Origin: Patescibacteria group bacterium UBA6257
Lineage (GTDB): Bacteria; Patescibacteriota; Minisyncoccia; UBA6257
Length of the DNA stretch: 43,040 nt
Direction of reading: 5' to 3'
NCBI GenBank assembly: GCA_002440845.1
Contig: DJVL01000035.1
Span: 285 to 43,324, forward strand
Shown here: piece by piece, positions 9,403 through 15,882 of the stretch
How positions within the stretch are numbered: the stretch's first letter is position 1
Layout of the letters: every line of letters begins with the position of its first letter
Position numbers and translations under genes: made by a program
Notes under the pieces: generated by a model
Told to the model about the DNA's origin: nothing
The model's input: the letters and a program-made list of their open reading frames with translations, nothing else
Database searches by the model: none

Positions 9403-9429
9403 AAAAAAGCGGCTGAAAAGCCGCTTTTT
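9403..9429 (-). terminator. Intrinsic terminator (bidirectional) after the truncated secreted-protein gene
   Basis: Stem AGCGGCT/AGCCGCT (9408-9414 with 9419-9425) with a GAAA tetraloop, flanked by A-run and T-run, so it can terminate in both directions. It lies 13 bases beyond the stop codon at 9442 on the minus strand. Confidence 0.75.
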
Positions 9430-9441
9430 GGAATTAATTTA

Positions 9442-9801
9442 TTATTGTAAAGCTTTACAATAAGTGCTTTCTAATTGAGCTTGGGTTTCTTTTACTGAAC
9501 CGGTATCCTGGCCAAAGAAATGTTTAAAGGTATCTTCAGAAATCGAAGCCATGGGCACTTTGCAATCAGATCCTGTCGTAATAGTACCATCGGCATCTAA
9601 AACTTTGGATTCATAATGACAATTGCCAGCTTCTTCTCCAAACACGGTAATAACATACTTGGAACTTGGGGTAGTAAAGTCCATTTTAAATTCCGCTGGC
9701 TTGCAACTCAATAAATTTGTAGCTAAGCAATTATTAATTTTAGATGAAGCAACAAGCTCTGTTGATACTCGTAAGGCAAAACGAGTATATTTGCATTTCA
9801 A
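9442..9801 (-). pseudogene. Truncated small secreted cysteine-containing protein; N-terminus replaced
   Basis: The open frame is 119 codons, but only the last ~95 look authentic. They form a compact domain with four cysteines (SCKPAEF, GNCHYE, SDCKVP and STYCKAL) of the kind seen in small exported proteins. The first part of the frame is the reverse reading of a 40-bp fragment of the ABC exporter gene (9734-9773), followed by unrelated bases up to the ATG. No signal peptide or membrane segment remains. The gene therefore seems to have lost its true start and signal sequence at 9734. A terminator follows. I do not recognise the family. A misassembly at the 40-bp repeat is an alternative explanation. 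Confidence 0.55.
9734..9773 (+). repeat. 40-bp direct repeat, second copy
   Basis: Identical to 3467-3506, same orientation. On the plus strand it still reads LILDEATSSVDTR, the ABC Walker B, without any other ABC transporter sequence beside it. Confidence 0.9.
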
Positions 9802-9849
9802 ATAGGAAAAAATATCCTAAGATGTAAATAAACAGTATAAAGAAATTAA

Positions 9850-10314
9850 CTATAATTCTTCTAACGCTTTTAATATCCTATCTGCTCCTGGATTTATACC
9901 AATAGGAGAAATATAACCCCAAGCTATAACACCATCCTTATCAATTACATACAAAGCTCTTTTAGATAACCCATCCTCCTCTTGATATGCATTATACAGT
10001 TTTGATACTTTACCTTTCGGATTAAAATCTGAGAGAAGAGGAAAGTGTAAATTCCTTTCTTTTGCAAATGCTAAATGACTCCATATATTATCTACAGAGA
10101 TTCCTAATAACTGAGCATCATATTTCTTAAACTCAGGTAAAACCTCATTAAAAAGTGTTAACTCGCTGCCACACACAGGACTAAAATCTGCAGGATAGAA
10201 AACTAAAATAACTGGTTTGCCTAAGAAATCTTTTAAAGACACCTCCTGATCAGGAGTAGATTTTAAACTAAAGTCAGGAGCCTTTATCCCTTTTTTAAGA
10301 GGTTGGTCTTTCAT
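9850..10314 (-). CDS. Peroxiredoxin (AhpC/TSA, BCP-like), single cysteine
   Basis: A 154-residue thioredoxin-fold peroxidase that reduces hydroperoxides in the cytoplasm. The peroxidatic cysteine is C48 in PADFSPVCGSELTLF, with the usual upstream APDFSL and the F-Y-P loop. There is no other cysteine in the protein, so it is a one-cysteine enzyme needing an outside thiol to recycle. It lies 18 bases downstream of a DsbA-like gene on the same strand, and that protein (CPYC, no signal peptide) is an obvious candidate reductant; this pairing is inference. Length and start are normal. Confidence 0.92.
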   Translation of the reverse strand: MKDQPLKKGIKAPDFSLKSTPDQEVSLKDFLGKPVILVFYPADFSPVCGSELTLFNEVLPEFKKYDAQLLGISVDNIWSHLAFAKERNLHFPLLSDFNPKGKVSKLYNAYQEEDGLSKRALYVIDKDGVIAWGYISPIGINPGADRILKALEEL

Positions 10315-10332
10315 TTTAAGTATTTTAAAATT

Positions 10333-10857
10333 TTATTTATTTGCTAAATCAATTGCTTCCAGTAAAGAATCTAACTCAGCTGGACCATCAAAACGAATAC
10401 TATTTATAAAGAATGTAGGAGTACCATTGACTCCGCTTTTAATACCACCAATAATATCTGTTTGTACCTTCTTAGCAACTTCATCAGAATTCATGTCTTT
10501 AGTAAATTGATCCATATCTAAAGATAGTTTTTCAGAATATAATCTTAAGTCGCTGTCTTTTAGATTCTCTTGATTCTCAAAAAGGATGTCATGCATCTCC
10601 CAGAACTTCTGCTGTTTACCAGCTGCTTCAGCAGCATATGCTGCATGGAGTGCATATGAATGTATTTCAGATAACGGAAAATTACGAAACACAAATCTTA
10701 GTACATCTCCTTTTATTTTTTGAATTTCTTTAACAATTGGATATGCTTTGCCACAGTATGGACACTGGAAATCTCCATATTCAACAAGAGTTATATGGCT
10801 TTTCTCTTTTCCTTGTATATGATCTTCATTGTTTGGTTGCATTGTTAATTTGCTCAT
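10333..10857 (-). CDS. DsbA-family thiol oxidoreductase, no signal peptide
   Basis: A 174-residue DsbA/FrnE-type protein. The active site is CPYC (C32, C35) after VEYGDFQ, the helical insertion follows, and the cis-proline loop is at T146-P147 in NGTPTFF. The N-terminus is polar with no signal peptide or membrane segment, unlike typical exported DsbA, so it probably works in the cytoplasm, or export is by an unseen route. It is first in a two-gene operon with the one-cysteine peroxiredoxin, suggesting a shared antioxidant function. The ATG at 10857 follows a promoter at 10889-10917. Confidence 0.88.
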   Translation of the reverse strand: MSKLTMQPNNEDHIQGKEKSHITLVEYGDFQCPYCGKAYPIVKEIQKIKGDVLRFVFRNFPLSEIHSYALHAAYAAEAAGKQQKFWEMHDILFENQENLKDSDLRLYSEKLSLDMDQFTKDMNSDEVAKKVQTDIIGGIKSGVNGTPTFFINSIRFDGPAELDSLLEAIDLANK

Positions 10858-10888
10858 TGGTACAATTATATAATTTATAGATTAATTT

Positions 10889-10917
10889 ATTATATCACAA
10901 AAAGAAAACATTCTTAA
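10889..10917 (-). promoter_or_regulatory. Promoter of the dsbA-peroxiredoxin operon
   Basis: On the minus strand, TTAAGA (10912-10917) and a perfect TATAAT (10889-10894) are separated by 17 bases. The -35 box is weak. The leader would be about 25 nt. Confidence 0.5.
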
Positions 10918-10988
10918 CCAATTCTTTAGACATTTTAATCATCTTAATTTTTGTTTTCAATAGCTTAAATTTTATATTATTGCTTTTA

Positions 10989-11573
10989 TTATTGTGGGTA
11001 TCTCTTAAAACACTCGGCTTTATCTTTCTCTAAACCTTCATTAAATCTGTCGGCTGTGCTTACTAACAAACGACAAGAACACTCATCTGGTCTTTTAAGA
11101 ATATAATCCAATGTTGCTGAAAGACGAACAGAAGTGGGATCGTTTGGGTCTGTGGGCGTGAGGTTTCTTTGTTTTACATATTCCTCACTCGTTAGCCCGT
11201 ATTTTTTTAGGTATTCGTCATAAGAAAGTTCATTAACATCTATACACTTACTCGTTAGTTTGCCCTGTGCTTTACACTCCCTATACCATCTATCGTGGTA
11301 ATTTTCCTCTGCGTTGGCTATACAGGTGTTTAGTGCTTGCTCGGCTTCCTCTTTAGCTTGTTTTTCTTTCAACTCTTTATATAATTGCTCTTGTTGTTTT
11401 TTTTCTATCTCTATCTGTTGTTGCTTCTCAATGGATTTTTGTTTATTAACTTGGCTCGCATAATAAAAACCGCCCAAAATAATGCTTGCTATCAAAATTA
11501 CTGCAGGTAATGATAATTTATTTATTTTTTCCATTATTTTATCCATAAAAAGCAGTTGATTTTTACTTAACAT
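10989..11573 (-). CDS. Membrane-anchored coiled-coil protein of unknown function
   Basis: A 194-residue protein, not recognised. One membrane segment near the N-terminus (about residues 19-40, LPAVILIASIILGGFYYAS) is followed by a charged Q/K/E-rich coiled coil (about 43-80). After it comes a small domain with five cysteines (NTCIAN, RECKAQ, SKCIDV, ECSC) and SYDEYLKKYGLTSEEY. The topology suggests a cytoplasmic-membrane anchor with the cysteine-containing part outside. The -10 box at 11585-11590 is so close to the first ATG that translation may start at the ATG nine codons later (MDKIMEK). It lies alone between the dsbA operon and plus-strand small ORFs. Confidence 0.7.
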   Translation of the reverse strand: MLSKNQLLFMDKIMEKINKLSLPAVILIASIILGGFYYASQVNKQKSIEKQQQIEIEKKQQEQLYKELKEKQAKEEAEQALNTCIANAEENYHDRWYRECKAQGKLTSKCIDVNELSYDEYLKKYGLTSEEYVKQRNLTPTDPNDPTSVRLSATLDYILKRPDECSCRLLVSTADRFNEGLEKDKAECFKRYPQ

Positions 11574-11584
11574 TTGATACCATC

Positions 11585-11614
11585 ATTATACAACAGATAA
11601 AAAATAATCTGCAA
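11585..11614 (-). promoter_or_regulatory. Promoter of the membrane-anchored coiled-coil gene
   Basis: TATAAT at 11585-11590 and a weak TTGCAG at 11609-11614 on the minus strand, 18 bases apart. The predicted transcript start falls almost on the first possible start codon, arguing for a leaderless mRNA or a downstream start. Confidence 0.45.
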
Positions 11615-11620
11615 ATGTGT

Positions 11621-11869
11621 ATGACAAATAAGAATAAAAAATTAGAAATTAAAAAAGAGCAATTGTTTACAGAATAGGCATTTATCAATTATTGCAATTA
11701 TGACGAAGCCAACATTCATGGCGGAAGGATAAGTAGATTAAATATTAACCAAAGATTTATTAGAGCCGCTAAAAAAGACGGCTTTATAAAGCCTTTACTA
11801 AAATCAAAGGAAATAGTAAATCAGAAAATTGAAAGTAAAAAAATAGGCTTGCCTCTATGGAAACGATAA
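11621..11869 (+). pseudogene. 83-codon ORF interrupted by an in-frame TAG at codon 19
   Basis: From the ATG at 11621 the frame reads 18 lysine-rich codons, then TAG at 11675-11677. It then continues open for 63 codons to TAA at 11867-11869, with protein-like content (NYDEANIHGGRISR, RFIRAAKKDGFIKP, KIGLPLWKR). The second half has no ATG of its own. The simplest reading is a recent nonsense mutation in a small gene. The TAA overlaps an ATG (TAATG) of the following gene, a translational-coupling arrangement that supports the frame being genuine. Family not recognised. Confidence 0.45.
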
Positions 11870-12087
11870 TGGCAAAAGTGAATCAAATAAAAAACGAAGA
11901 ATTGTATCCACTATTAGCGAAAAGAGATACTTTATTGGGTAATCCTATATCTATTTATTATCAAGGCACATATTTTCGAATGACGCCAAATGGAACAGGT
12001 GGATATACTATCTACGATTCATCTGGTTCAACTTATCTTAATATGTCCCCCGATGGAGCAGGTGGATATACAATTTATGGTTATTAA
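11857..12087 (+). CDS. Small protein with two tandem GGYTIY repeats
   Basis: A 76-residue (or 72-residue, if started at the ATG at 11869) hypothetical protein. The N-terminal ~30 residues are charged. The C-terminal half consists of two copies of a roughly 22-residue unit, YFRMTPNGTGGYTIY and YLNMSPDGAGGYTIY, with conserved Met, Pro, Gly-Gly-Tyr-Thr-Ile-Tyr. Such short beta-rich repeats resemble cell-surface or beta-strand modules, but I do not recognise the family. The start at 11869 overlaps the previous stop as TAATG and is attractive. No strong ribosome-binding site is seen. Confidence 0.55.
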   Translation: METIMAKVNQIKNEELYPLLAKRDTLLGNPISIYYQGTYFRMTPNGTGGYTIYDSSGSTYLNMSPDGAGGYTIYGY

Positions 12088-12101
12088 AATTGGCAAAAAT
12101 T

Positions 12102-12290
12102 ATGAATGACGAAAACAAGATGAAATGTAAAAAATGCGGTCAAGAAATGAAAAAAAGTGGTCCTTATTTACATCATAAGGGCGAGGGCGAATCAGTATAT
12201 GAAGGTCCTGATAAAAATAAGGTTTATTATTGTTGTATGAATGAAAAATGCGAAAATTTCTATAAAACCACAGAGGTCATAGAAAAATAA
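12102..12290 (+). CDS. Small zinc-ribbon-like protein
   Basis: A 62-residue protein with CKKCG near the N-terminus and a C-x4-C pair (CMNEKC, preceded by another cysteine) near the C-terminus. This is the pattern of a single zinc ribbon, with GPYLHHKGEG between. The ATG at 12102 is preferred. A TTG at 12090, 2 bases after the preceding stop, would add four residues. It follows the GGYTIY-repeat gene closely and is probably cotranscribed. Function unknown; zinc binding is inferred. Confidence 0.55.
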   Translation: MNDENKMKCKKCGQEMKKSGPYLHHKGEGESVYEGPDKNKVYYCCMNEKCENFYKTTEVIEK

Positions 12291-12379
12291 TTGTTTTGCA
12301 ACTTTCAAGCAGACAAAAAATTTTCTTTCCCCCGGACCCCTTCCAATTTTTTGCCTGCAAAGTCGTCCGCCGTCAATTC

Positions 12380-12404
12380 TGCCCGCCGCCGCAGGCGGCG
12401 GGCA
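12380..12404. repeat. GC-rich perfect hairpin in AT-rich intergenic DNA
   Basis: An 11-bp perfect stem (12380-12390 with 12394-12404) with a 3-base GCA loop, almost pure G and C, in otherwise AT-rich DNA and followed by AAATCGTT. It has no T-run, so it is not a normal terminator. A related layout occurs at 12960-13075. The remainder of 12291-12501 shows no gene. Confidence 0.6.
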
Positions 12405-12501
12405 AATCGTTAGTTCAGGTTTTATTTCTTGGATTTGTGGATTAAATTCGGCAAGATAATATCAAAAGTTTGATTAAGTTTTAATTCGGGAGCAAACCAA
12501 A

Positions 12502-12522
12502 AAGCCTCATTAACAGAGGCTT
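12502..12522 (-). terminator. Intrinsic terminator of the small membrane-protein gene
   Basis: Stem AAGCCTC/GAGGCTT (12502-12508 with 12516-12522). On the minus strand the downstream arm runs into TTTTT, 20 bases beyond the stop at 12543. Confidence 0.6.
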
Positions 12523-12542
12523 CTCTTGTTTTGAAACCTGCT

Positions 12543-12929
12543 CTATTCTTGTTTCATATAAACGCATTTATTCAATACGCAACGGGCATCTGGTGCGGGG
12601 GCACACTCATTAATTATCTGACCGCATTTTTGTCCGTAAATATCCATCTTTTTGTAGAACTGGTCTTTATCAGTAGTGTTGTTAACAAAATGGTAACATC
12701 CAAAATCAACATACTGACCACCCAACATCAAGACATCGCAGTCGGAATCAATTTCACAGTAATTAGCATTGTTTATGTCATTTTCAATTTCGTTATACAT
12801 TTCCTCACAGGACAAGTTTCCGGCAAACGGTTCAAGCTGTTGTCTATACAAGAAATAAATTATTCCACTGGCAATGATGACTAAAATTAATACGAGTATC
12901 CAAATAAATTTTTTGTTCGTAGATTTTAT
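12543..12929 (-). CDS. Small membrane-anchored cysteine-rich protein, start codon uncertain
   Basis: The conventional start (TTG at 12851) gives 102 residues beginning MYRQQLEPF. The same frame, however, stays open upstream to 12935 and encodes a textbook N-terminal anchor: KSTNKKFIW, a hydrophobic run ILVLILVIIASGIIYFL, then YRQQ. No ATG, GTG or TTG precedes the anchor. The best-placed codon is ATA at 12929, so either a rare start is used, an ATG has mutated, or the gene is decaying. The exported part has eight cysteines (SCEEMY, NYCEIDSDCDV, GCYHF, KCGQI, ECAPAP, RCVLNKC). Not recognised; probably an extracytoplasmic disulfide-containing protein. Confidence 0.55.
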   Translation of the reverse strand: MKSTNKKFIWILVLILVIIASGIIYFLYRQQLEPFAGNLSCEEMYNEIENDINNANYCEIDSDCDVLMLGGQYVDFGCYHFVNNTTDKDQFYKKMDIYGQKCGQIINECAPAPDARCVLNKCVYMKQE

Positions 12930-13145
12930 TTTTAGTTAATAATTATTTCAATCTTTATGAAAAATTTTCTTTTACTCTCGCCTTCGGCGAGACAAAACCA
13001 CCAATTGATTTTTTTGCCCAAAATTCCGTTCAATTCGGTCGCCGAGCGAGGCGAGGCGACCCACAAATCGTTGACTTTTCCTTACTGGCTCCGAGGGCTG
13101 AACGATGTTAAAACCTGTTTTTGAAAATATATTACCTTAGATTAA
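12930..13145. other. Intergenic stretch with GC-rich palindromes, no gene seen
   Basis: Contains a TCTCGCC/GGCGAGA hairpin (12976-12982 with 12986-12992) and a GC-rich purine-rich block (about 13034-13060, CGCCGAGCGAGGCGAGGCG) ending in ACAAATCGTTGAC. The order poly-pyrimidine, TTTTTTGCC, GC-rich palindrome, CAAATCGTT is shared with 12300-12415, so both may belong to one repeat family. Confidence 0.4.
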
Positions 13146-14270
13146 TTAAAATTCTTCTGAAAACTCAGAGTATTCATCAACAATGCTATCAGTCATATAT
13201 TCTAGCCTTTCTTCTGCTGAGAGTTCTTCTAGTGAATCATAAGAAATAAATGAGCATAATTCGGACAACGGACCCTTTTCCATTACCGAAAAAACTGGAC
13301 GATTTATTTGCTTAACAAATAATTCTCTGCGACTTATTGGAGCAACTATATGAATTTTAATATCTAGCATGGGCTGTAGAGCTAAAAGATCAGCCATTCT
13401 AAGTATTCCCGAAAATATAGAAGTAGTATCTTCAACTTCAAATGCTCTCACAATCGATCTTCTTTTTATCCAAAGAACATCAATATTTCTTATCGTCTTG
13501 AGTGTTGTTTCATCAAATACAAGAGGCAAATCTTCTAACAACGATTCATTTTGTGGTTTCCATAATTCTAAAATCTTATGTCTATCGTTCATCGGAATCC
13601 AAATCTTAAATCCTAACTTTTCGCCAATTTCAGCAAGCTTGGCCTGCGCCTTAATTGAGTTTCTAACATCTTCTTCGTCAATTAAATCGCTTTGCTTTTT
13701 AACTTCTTCTTCTTCGTCATCAGGAATAGTTACAATAACTTCTTTTTTATTCCCCAATTTAATTTTTGATGATTTTAATTTCTTTTGATCCAAATCAGAA
13801 AATGGATATTCAACCTGTTTTTCTTTTTGATCAAGTAATAATTTTTCTATAAACTCACAATCCTCCTTTGGCCATAATTTTGGACTAGAAAAAACCATAT
13901 AAGTCCATTGATTACTGTCTTTTTCCAAATTCTTAGTAAAAGATAATTTATTCCATAAAACCTCTTCGCGAATAGGAATAGCTTTTTCTAATGGAAGCCA
14001 AACTATCGGAGCTACTTTAAACCTTAAGATAAAGGGGTCATCTTTTTCTACAAAAATTGGACTTTCGTCAATAAATAGGCCACTTTCTATTTCAAAAACT
14101 CCAATAAATCGTTGGATTCTTGTGCAATAACAAACAAACTTATCTCCAGGGCCAATGTTTTGATTTTGAATATATGTTTTTCTTGAGACTCTAAATCCAC
14201 TCACATCTTGTGAAGAGCTAGTAAAAGCTTTTGCGGTTTCTGGTGAAAAAAGATTTATAAAATAATTCAT
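13146..14270 (-). CDS. EVE/PUA-like domain fused to a PD-(D/E)XK-like nuclease
   Basis: A 374-residue protein from the ATG at 14270; a TTG 36 bases upstream is possible but weaker. Residues 1-130 have the EVE fold pattern: NYFINLFSPETAKAF at the start, GPGDKFVCYCT, then WTYMVFSSPKLWP. An acidic linker DDEEEEV follows (185-190). The C-terminal part (about 205-320) carries a nuclease-like core: an AKLAEIGEKLGFKIW helix-strand, NIDVLW with D264, and RAFEVEDTTSIFSGILRMADL with E278 and E280. EVE domains bind modified bases, and EVE-nuclease fusions are candidates for modification-dependent restriction. That role fits the neighbouring type III system but is inferred. It lies alone between small membrane-protein genes. 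Confidence 0.7.
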   Translation of the reverse strand: MNYFINLFSPETAKAFTSSSQDVSGFRVSRKTYIQNQNIGPGDKFVCYCTRIQRFIGVFEIESGLFIDESPIFVEKDDPFILRFKVAPIVWLPLEKAIPIREEVLWNKLSFTKNLEKDSNQWTYMVFSSPKLWPKEDCEFIEKLLLDQKEKQVEYPFSDLDQKKLKSSKIKLGNKKEVIVTIPDDEEEEVKKQSDLIDEEDVRNSIKAQAKLAEIGEKLGFKIWIPMNDRHKILELWKPQNESLLEDLPLVFDETTLKTIRNIDVLWIKRRSIVRAFEVEDTTSIFSGILRMADLLALQPMLDIKIHIVAPISRRELFVKQINRPVFSVMEKGPLSELCSFISYDSLEELSAEERLEYMTDSIVDEYSEFSEEF

Positions 14271-14309
14271 ATTACTATTAATGATAGTTATTTTAGTATA
14301 ACACAAAAC

Positions 14310-14463
14310 AAAAACCTGAGAAATATCTCGGGAATGCGATAGAAAAAAACTAAAAATCTTGGCTCCCCCTACAGGACGTATTTAGAACATTAGACTGGAA
14401 TAAAATTAAACAAGAAATTGAGCCTTTAAGGGGTTTATTAATAAAGAATTGTTGTATCTAAAC
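14310..14463 (+). other. Hairpin plus short relic reading frame
   Basis: Begins with an imperfect hairpin (CCTGAGA/TCTCGGG around 14315-14332) like the one at 15284-15304. It is followed by a 35-codon frame (14354-14458) with protein-like end VFRTLDWNKIKQEIEPL but no start codon. Because the same hairpin precedes the recombinase relic at 15301, this may be another fragment of a similar element. No intact gene lies between 14271 and 14508. Confidence 0.25.
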
Positions 14464-14508
14464 AATAATCTTTCTTATAAACTAATAAGCCAAGGCAATG
14501 TATTCATC

Positions 14509-15114
14509 TTAAAATCCTATCCTACTTGGAAGGGCAGGAAACAAACCCCTCCCTTGAGGAAAGGGATATGGGCATATCCAAGTTGCACCATTCCATTCTG
14601 GCCTTGAATTATTAAGACAAGGAGGTTTCTCTTTATAAACACACTCATCCTCTTCAAACACCCAACCATCTCCTTTTGTTCTACATTGATTTTCTAACAT
14701 TGATTGTCTTCTTTCTTTTTCTTCATTAAGCATATTTTTTAGTTGCCCTGTTGAAAGTTCAGGATTGTAAGTAAAACCCGGTATTTCATCAAGCTCTGCC
14801 ATAATTTGTTCCCTTTCTTTTTTTTCTTCTTCTTCAATCCTTTCTCTTTCTTTTTGCTTTTCTTCTTCCTTTATACCCTCCTTAACCTCCTGAATAATTT
14901 GTTCTTTTAGCGTCTCCTGCATATTTTCTTGTTCTCCTGCCTGTTGTTGCAATAATGCCATTAGCTGCATTTGAAGATCTAAAACTCTTTTAAGAAGAAT
15001 GACTAATTGCTCTTGCAAGGAGGCAGCAATATCTTCATTGGTTTGAGCCCTTAAAAAACCAGCTGGGATAAAAAGAAAGGAGAAAATAAGCATAAACACA
15101 ATAATTTGTTTCAT
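14509..15114 (-). CDS. Secreted coiled-coil protein of unknown function
   Basis: A 201-residue protein with a clear signal peptide: MKQ, a hydrophobic core IIVFMLIFSFLFI, and a cleavage site after FLRAQ. A leucine/glutamine-rich helix follows (30-65), then a long E/K/R coiled coil (70-140), then a small domain with four cysteines (NQCRTKGDGW, DECVYK, PPCLNN, TWICPYP) and a proline-rich tail. Layouts of this kind are common in Parcubacteria exported proteins; no function is recognised. A promoter with perfect -10 lies at 15160-15188, leaving a leader of about 40 nt. Confidence 0.7.
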   Translation of the reverse strand: MKQIIVFMLIFSFLFIPAGFLRAQTNEDIAASLQEQLVILLKRVLDLQMQLMALLQQQAGEQENMQETLKEQIIQEVKEGIKEEEKQKERERIEEEEKKEREQIMAELDEIPGFTYNPELSTGQLKNMLNEEKERRQSMLENQCRTKGDGWVFEEDECVYKEKPPCLNNSRPEWNGATWICPYPFPQGRGLFPALPSRIGF

Positions 15115-15159
15115 ATTAATGAAAAATAACTTTGGAATTAAATTGCAACCTTCTATTTG

Positions 15160-15188
15160 ATTATATAATGATTAATATCTCTTTACAA
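15160..15188 (-). promoter_or_regulatory. Promoter of the secreted coiled-coil gene
   Basis: Minus-strand TTGTAA (15183-15188) and TATAAT (15160-15165) separated by 17 bases. Confidence 0.55.
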
Positions 15189-15209
15189 GTAATGCTTAAG
15201 ATATAAAAA

Positions 15210-15259
15210 GGCAACCGCCAAGCGAGCCCCACCGTTTAAGATGTCGCTTTTTGGTTGCC
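15210..15259. repeat. Inverted repeat enclosing CCCCACCGTTT
   Basis: Arms GGCAACCgccAAGCGA (15210-15225) and its near reverse complement (15244-15259) differ only in three central bases. The 18-base loop contains CCCCACCGTTT (15227-15237), the same core seen twice at 9257-9350. Its position just before a serine-recombinase relic suggests a recombination-site remnant; this is inference. Confidence 0.5.
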
Positions 15260-15300
15260 AGACAAATTATACCACATCAAAAACCCGAGACAACAAATCT

Positions 15301-15669
15301 CGGGTGAAAAATCGGAGTTAAACCAGGAAAAAATCCGATTGGAAGAATTACTCACAGATACAGGAGATAGAATTAATAAACAGTTAGAGAAGGCCGAGAA
15401 AGCCTTCTGCTTTGCTAAAAAAGCTAAAGAAAGATTTGAGAATGGAGAGGTTGAAGACAAAAAAGAAATTCTAACAGCTTTAGGTTCGAACCTCATTTTA
15501 AAAGACAAAAAGCTAAGTATAACAACACCAAAACCACTTTTCCTTTATTGGAAAAGTGGCCAAACAGGTTAAAGCAATTAATCAAAGGTTAGAATCTCTG
15601 AAAAACCGCATAACAAACAACGAATTAGAAAAAATCTATCTTCAAAATCCTACGTTGCTCCGCGGGTAG
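15301..15669 (+). pseudogene. C-terminal relic of a large serine recombinase, frameshifted
   Basis: The frame reads a charged coiled-coil stretch (EKSELNQEKIRLEELLTDTG), then ERFENGEVEDKKEILTALGSNLILKDKKLSI. This matches the typical C-terminal region of large serine recombinases, from memory of the family. The first frame stops at 15572. The neighbouring frame from 15556 continues VAKQVKAINQRLESLKNRI to NPTLLRG and a TAG at 15667-15669, so a frameshift lies near 15545-15560. Catalytic and zinc-binding parts are absent. A terminator-like hairpin (15284-15290 with 15298-15304) sits at the left boundary. It is a remnant of a mobile element, not a working gene. Confidence 0.6.
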
Positions 15670-15860
15670 ATATCCCACGCATAAGGGTCCTTCGTCTTCG
15701 GCTTCGGAACACCATGCTTCGGACTACTTTTTCTGCCCTGAGAAAAATCCTTCGCTAAAGCATTTCTCAATATTTGCCTTAGACTACTTTTACCAGTGAG
15801 GCTAATTAATTATCACATAGGGATAGAGGCCATGAACCACGTTGGGTTCATGGCGGGCAG
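15670..15860. other. Palindrome-rich intergenic DNA, no gene seen
   Basis: Contains two copies of GACTACTTTT (within 15721-15732 and 15782-15792). It also has a hairpin TGAGAAA/TTTCTCA (15739-15769) and a perfect 10-bp hairpin GCCATGAACC/GGTTCATGGC (15829-15838 with 15845-15854). No open frame of coding character. Confidence 0.4.
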
Positions 15861-15863
15861 GAT

Positions 15864-15880
15864 CCCTCGACTAGCTCGGG
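15864..15880. repeat. Left inverted repeat flanking the GIY-YIG gene
   Basis: CCCTCGACTAGCTCGGG lies 2 bases beyond the GIY-YIG stop. It matches the reverse complement of the element at 16217-16235 except for one substitution and two single-base gaps, so the gene is bracketed by inverted copies. Confidence 0.5.
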
Positions 15881-15882
15881 AT

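Noticed and set aside
9623..9805. Plus-strand frame reading LILDEATSSVDTR, suggesting an ABC transporter remnant gene
   Set aside because: Only the 40 bases of the direct repeat are ABC-like; the rest is antisense to the truncated secreted-protein gene.
12531..12884. Plus-strand 117-codon frame
   Set aside because: It overlaps the membrane-anchored cysteine-rich gene on the opposite strand, which has a coherent anchor, many cysteines and a terminator.
13369..13788. Plus-strand 139-codon frame inside the EVE-nuclease gene
   Set aside because: Serine-rich antisense shadow of acidic coding sequence; the minus-strand protein has domain structure.
14304..14306. TTG at 14306 as the start of the EVE-nuclease gene
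   Set aside because: It adds 12 residues not expected for the EVE fold, and the ATG at 14270 starts directly on the first family strand MNYFINLF.
15236..15508. Minus-strand 90-codon frame
   Set aside because: It is the antisense shadow of the serine-recombinase relic, whose plus-strand reading is clearly the biological one.
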